A stretch of DNA of 64,000 nt from Parietichytrium sp. I65-24A. Lineage: Eukaryota > Sar > Bigyra > Thraustochytrida > Thraustochytriidae. The notes beneath the pieces were generated by a model that worked only from the letters and a program-made list of their open reading frames with translations, was not told where the DNA came from and made no database searches. The stretch spans positions 1-64,000 of the forward strand of contig BLSF01000003.1 in NCBI GenBank assembly GCA_012862575.1, in the 5' to 3' direction. This document shows positions 60,086-64,000 of this stretch, piece by piece. A program made the translations under genes and the position numbers. Positions within the stretch are counted from its first letter, which is position 1. Each line of letters starts with the position of its first letter.

Positions 60086-60691
60086 CCCCTCTGCGCGCAA
60101 TCTTCGCAGCCCGCACCGTAGTGTTTGGCCTAACTGCACTGGTAGCTCCTCTTGCTTTGGGTAGAGCATGGTGTTTGATGGGTAGCTGATGGGTAGGGAA
60201 GTGGTAGAGACTGGTAGAGGTAGGGTGGGCGCCATACGGAAAGCATGGAATGAAATCGATTTTGGTGATTTTTGGTGGATTTGTTCTGCTTTGGTTTCAG
60301 GAACGATGGAAAGGAAGAGAAGATGGGCCAAAAGATGTACTCAGTACTCAGTACCAGGTACAGCACATTTCGCAGTCGTGTTTTTTTAGCTTGATTTAAT
60401 TGTAAAAAGTAAATTAAATCAAATTCAAATGAATCGCTCTTGAAATTAATCAATGAAATGTTCGTTCTAGTTTTCAGGACATAGGCGCTCGCAGTCTGTC
60501 TATCAATCAATTGAAATGATGGCTGAAGATTTAGTTGACAGTGTGAATGCCTTACTAGTTGGCTGGCGCAACCACTCCTTTTCTTTTCCCGCTAACTTAC
60601 AGTTAGAACACGTCTCCGTTGGCGCCTTCAGAGCTTTGCAAGACACCGGGATGATAGGGAATTAGATGGACTTTGTGCTACGGTTTCAGGG

Positions 60692-60701
60692 TACTCGAGT
60701 A
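60692..60701. promoter_or_regulatory. TACTCGAGTA palindrome
   Basis: Perfect copy embedded in a longer palindrome GTACTCGAGTAC. Confidence 0.4.
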
Positions 60702-61245
60702 CACTTCTGTCTGTGGGTCCTACTATCGGTATGATTACGGTACCGAGTACCGCCGGTAAGTGTTTGCGAAACATTCGAGCCATTCGAGCCCCGAGTTATC
60801 CCCAAGTTGCAGTTATCATTATTGTGGTTAATTGATCGAAGGTAGTTTCGTCGTGTCGATTTGGCTGTCTGCGAATCAACTCTCGATGCAATGCAATGCA
60901 TTGCAGTTGAATTAATAAATAATAACGATCGATTTGGCGAACGGTAAATACGAATGCGAGAGCGAAAGGGAAGAAAAAGGTTTGAAAAAAATAAAATGAA
61001 AAGCTCTCGCTCACAGTCTGCCAGTCTTGCGTAACACACACCTCCAAATCACAGCCAACACGACGTAAAACATTTCTTCCCTCGTCACGCCCACATTATC
61101 GTTGCGGAAAAAGTGTACGTTTGGACTACTTTGGCCAAACAACCAAACAACCCAATGTAAAAGTACTATGCAGCTCGCTAGGCAGTTCTACCCAGTCGAA
61201 TCCCGTGGCATACGTACCGCCAGGTGAGTTGGTTCAACATAGGTG

Positions 61246-61255
61246 TACTCGAGTA
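61246..61255. promoter_or_regulatory. TACTCGAGTA palindrome upstream of the receiver/TPR/cNBD gene
   Basis: Perfect copy, 54 bp before the ATG at 61309. Confidence 0.55.
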
Positions 61256-61308
61256 ACGGAGTTGCAAAGTGTGAGTCTGACATTAAGATCAAGAGATGCA
61301 GCGCGAGT

Positions 61309-64000
61309 ATGGAGGCCGGAGGAGGTAGAACGCGGCGTTTGGAAGAATGGCATGAGAAACGTAAAGGGTTGAACTTTGCGAGCGAGAATGAAGGTAATAG
61401 AGGAGAAGGAAGCGAAGAGCGCGAACGCGGACATGAAGAGGAACTGCAAAAGCTGCTTGAGCAGCAGAATGAAGTGAAAGCGAAGCCCACCTCGCTGGAC
61501 AGGTACGTGTTGGTGTCGTCTAATTCGGCCAAGCCGATGCTGATTCAGAGGAATGTGCTCGTGTTCGACGAGGACGATCGCGATGCAAAGATGACGGTGG
61601 AGGCGTTCGCAGGTAACGGGTTCAACGTGGAGCACGCAGGAGATCTGGAGAAGGCTCTGCGCGTCTACCAAAAGCGGGTGCACGAATTTGATCTGGTCTG
61701 CATCGGGCTTCGAGCTCCTACTTTTGCAACTCTACGGTTTCTCGAGGGCGCGTTTCCTATTAAAGTGCCCGTTATCCTGACGCTCACCCGGCATGAACTC
61801 GAGCTTGTTAATGATGCGGGCGCACTTGAGCATCACGGCGACAACCATTCCACACTGCCTGGGTCGCCCACATCCCCGGCAGTTCAGGAAGCGGCCGAAT
61901 TCCGAAGCGCAGTGAAAGCTGCCAAGGAGCTTGGAGTGACCACGCTTTTAAGCAAGCCTGTCGACGAGAATGTTCTTGACAAGTGCGTCACTTCGTTGAT
62001 GGGGCGGTTCGAGAGGGCTGCTAAAGAGTACAAGAAAATGCTCGATTTTGCCAATCCCGATTTCGTGGTCCAAAAGGCAAAAGAGCTGGTTTTGCAGGAG
62101 ATCGCGTCACACGAGACTGGCCGCAAGTCGGTGATATTGGGCCCAAGCTCGTCTTATTTTACGAGGCAGCCCGTAGTGTCCAAGAAGGACACCATTGATG
62201 GGGCCAGAGACCTCTCCTCAACTCGTAAGAGCAAGTTTTCGATAGCCCTGAAGCGGAACAAGGCCGTGCAGAATGCAAAGCTGAGGGTCGAGCAAGCCCG
62301 CGAGCGGCGAGAATTGGAGCGAAAGTTTTCTACGGCGCGTAACTCCATCACAACATCTTCAGGCACGAGTTTAAGAAGGCGAGATCTCATTCCCAAGGGC
62401 AGGAAGTTTTCCATCCCGAATATTCACAACAGTCCTGCAGACCATCCGCTGGCACCACACACTGTGCAGGACAAAGTGCTGGAAAAGCTTCTTGGTGGAC
62501 GAGGCAAGCACGCTTCTCAGACTGACTCTTCAGGGCAACTAGCGAACGCGCTCTCGGTGATTACAAGCATGGCTCAAAAAAAGAACCAGTCGGAAGGAAC
62601 ACTGCCACTCTTGAAAGACTACCGGGGCAACTTGTCTTACATTACGCTTCCCTGGGAAGCAGACCGCGCGAAGCAAAAGGTAGACGAGTATGGAAAAATG
62701 CCCAAAGTGAATGCTAGGGACATTCTGCAAGCAGAGTTCCAAGAGCAGGTTCCCACCTCGATTTGCGCGACAACAGCTGGACAAAGGTACTTGCAAAAGG
62801 GCTACGAGCTTCGCAAGAACGGCGATCTGGTCGGCGCAGTTCGCTTGTACACGAAGGCAACGCTTGCCGACCAAAAGTATGCGGCGGCTTATTTATGCCG
62901 TGGGGTCGCGCATCACATGCTTGGGGACAATCGCAAGGCGTCCAAGGACTTCACTGAAGCCCTTCGACTTGATCCTCAGAGCTCAAAGGCGCGATTTAAT
63001 AGAGCCCTTCTCTTTGCCAACGACGGGAATGACGGCGCCGCTCTCGACGAGCTTGACGAAGCAATTGAGGTGGACCCAAAGAACCCGGAGCTGTATGGGT
63101 TTAGAGCCTTTATACACCGTAGATGCGGGAGCTTCATGCTTGCACAAGGCGACTACAAGTTGCGACTGGAGATCATAGAAGCGCAAAAAAAATCCCTCGA
63201 GGAAAAGGAGCGACTAAGGCTTTTGAAAAAGAAGAATACTCGATCATGGTCCACAGCTGCGTCCAACAAACCCGATCAACGTGAGAGTGGAAGCACAGCT
63301 GACCAGGGCCAAGAGTCCGACGACAGCGATGGCGATTTCGGCCCATCTTTGCTTGACAGTTCCAGGACGGATGAGTCGAACAGCGCCAACAAAAGTGGCA
63401 GTGAAGACGATGGTATTAGTACGCAGAGTTCGCGTGGGCCAGAAAAAATCGAGCAGATCCAAACCAAGAAGAATTGGGACACCAATTTTGATGGTCGAGT
63501 GGACCTGGCTGAATTCACCTCCGCGACGCAGCCTTATGACAGTATCTATGCCGCCCTTTTCCAGAGTAAAAGTGAAATTGAGGTGGCGTGCAGCAAGCCT
63601 TCCATGCAGCGAACCAAGCAGGACCTGGAGCTTATCGAGGCTGCTGCGCGAGAGGTCAAGTTGTTCAGGAGCATGCCTCAAAGGAAGGTTCGCGAACTGG
63701 CAAGAGAGATCGGTTTGGCAGCAGCTTTGCCCGGGGATTACGTGATCCAGCAGGGGCAGCCTGCAAATAACTTCTTCGCGATTCTGGAAGGCAATGTCAA
63801 CATCACCATTTCATTCTCAGACTTTGACCCCGAGCAAGTGGTCAATCGCATGGGCCAAGGAGAGACATTCGGAGAAGCTGGCCTGATCAATCAGTCCATG
63901 CGATCGGTGAACGTTGTGGTTCCCTCGCAGGGGGACACGGCGCTCATTTTCGTCGTGCCACGAGATCTTTTCTTCCGCACGGGGCTTGATGAGTACGTCG
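61309..64000 (+). CDS. Receiver-like/TPR/cyclic-nucleotide-binding protein (3' end outside the window)
   Basis: Open from the ATG at 61309 to the window end: at least 897 codons without a stop. Start MEAGGGRTRRLEEW; an in-frame stop lies about 60 bp upstream. Residues 82 to about 230 have a response-regulator receiver fold: NVLVFDEDDRD with the acidic pocket (Asp87, Glu88, Asp89) and LLSKPVDENVL with the conserved Lys216. The phospho-Asp position in DLVCIGLRAP is Gly133, so it should not be phosphorylated in the usual way. A basic, Ser-rich linker follows. Residues about 490-625 hold three TPRs (GYELRKNGDLVGAVRLYTKA; ALRLDPQSSKARFNRALLF). From about 785 a cNMP-binding domain appears: LFRSMPQRKVREL, GDYVIQQGQPANNFFAILEG, GETFGEAGL with Glu, and the Arg in SMRSVNVVV. 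Signalling scaffold or effector likely; partner outputs unknown. Confidence 0.85.
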   Translation, partial: MEAGGGRTRRLEEWHEKRKGLNFASENEGNRGEGSEERERGHEEELQKLLEQQNEVKAKPTSLDRYVLVSSNSAKPMLIQRNVLVFDEDDRDAKMTVEAFAGNGFNVEHAGDLEKALRVYQKRVHEFDLVCIGLRAPTFATLRFLEGAFPIKVPVILTLTRHELELVNDAGALEHHGDNHSTLPGSPTSPAVQEAAEFRSAVKAAKELGVTTLLSKPVDENVLDKCVTSLMGRFERAAKEYKKMLDFANPDFVVQKAKELVLQEIASHETGRKSVILGPSSSYFTRQPVVSKKDTIDGARDLSSTRKSKFSIALKRNKAVQNAKLRVEQARERRELERKFSTARNSITTSSGTSLRRRDLIPKGRKFSIPNIHNSPADHPLAPHTVQDKVLEKLLGGRGKHASQTDSSGQLANALSVITSMAQKKNQSEGTLPLLKDYRGNLSYITLPWEADRAKQKVDEYGKMPKVNARDILQAEFQEQVPTSICATTAGQRYLQKGYELRKNGDLVGAVRLYTKATLADQKYAAAYLCRGVAHHMLGDNRKASKDFTEALRLDPQSSKARFNRALLFANDGNDGAALDELDEAIEVDPKNPELYGFRAFIHRRCGSFMLAQGDYKLRLEIIEAQKKSLEEKERLRLLKKKNTRSWSTAASNKPDQRESGSTADQGQESDDSDGDFGPSLLDSSRTDESNSANKSGSEDDGISTQSSRGPEKIEQIQTKKNWDTNFDGRVDLAEFTSATQPYDSIYAALFQSKSEIEVACSKPSMQRTKQDLELIEAAAREVKLFRSMPQRKVRELAREIGLAAALPGDYVIQQGQPANNFFAILEGNVNITISFSDFDPEQVVNRMGQGETFGEAGLINQSMRSVNVVVPSQGDTALIFVVPRDLFFRTGLDEYV

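Larger units (their letters stand above)
59967..61308. other. Divergent promoter interval, transporter and receiver/TPR/cNBD gene
   Basis: No gene seen. TACTCAGTACTCAGTACC near 60335, TACTCGAGTA at 60692-60701 and 61246-61255, and GAGTACC near 60735 make this the densest patch of GTACTC-type sequence in the window. Confidence 0.5.

Noticed and set aside
1-64000. CRISPR arrays, insertion sequences, LTR or other virus-like elements
   Set aside because: No spaced direct repeats, transposase, integrase, reverse transcriptase or capsid-like frame was recognised on either strand.

Overview
The window is nuclear DNA from a compact-genome eukaryote. It carries eukaryote-only families (Mnd1, APC8/Cdc23, a class of myosin, a PP6 regulatory subunit, a ZZ/bromodomain protein, an AIMP1/Arc1p-like protein). 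It has a few short spliceosomal introns, all with GTAAG donors, and many microsatellites. A MEIG1 homologue points to a cell that builds motile flagella. A heterotrophic stramenopile such as a thraustochytrid is my best guess, but that is inference from style and gene content; no marker settles it. I see no plastid gene, no rRNA or tRNA gene, no CRISPR array, and no transposon or virus-like element.

Layout: 1-1790 has no convincing gene. 1.8-5.1 kb: NUDT22-like hydrolase and a polytopic membrane protein (both -). 5.1-7.5 kb: gene-poor, with a fragment of mitochondrial cox3. 7.5-13.8 kb: SAPS-family PP6 subunit (+), 12-repeat ankyrin protein (-), a four-exon DeSI/PPPDE peptidase (+). 14.7-21.3 kb: mitochondrial uL4 (+), queuine transferase subunit QTRT2 (-), AIMP1-like tRNA-binding protein (+), coiled-coil protein (-). 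23.6-28.4 kb: dienelactone hydrolase (+), nitronate monooxygenase (-), APC8 (-). 28.8-32.7 kb: a near-identical tandem duplication of the whole two-exon MND1 gene, each unit ending in a GTT microsatellite. 32.9-38.7 kb: deoxyribose-phosphate aldolase (-), ZZ/bromodomain protein (-), two-exon four-TM protein (+), MEIG1-like protein (-). 39.9-43.4 kb: myosin with a double PH-like tail. 44.9-56.2 kb: two head-to-head paralogues of the DD3-3 family, each with a transmembrane helix and a C-terminal SH3 domain, on either side of an AP endonuclease; one contains a mis-sized assembly gap. 57.2-60 kb: an unidentified basic protein (+) and an APC amino-acid/polyamine transporter (-). 61.3 kb to the end: a large open gene fusing a degenerate response-regulator receiver, TPRs and a cyclic-nucleotide-binding domain; it runs off the window.

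The genes are not operons. Most alternate in strand, so neighbours share either a promoter interval or a convergent 3' interval. Two palindromic motifs recur between genes: TACTCGAGTA (seven copies allowing one mismatch, four of them 37-114 bp upstream of start codons) and TACTSACWGTSAGTA (four exact copies plus variants). They look like regulatory or core-promoter elements of this organism. The most novel items are the DD3-3/TM/SH3 receptor-like pair, the pseudo-receiver/TPR/cNBD fusion and these two motifs.
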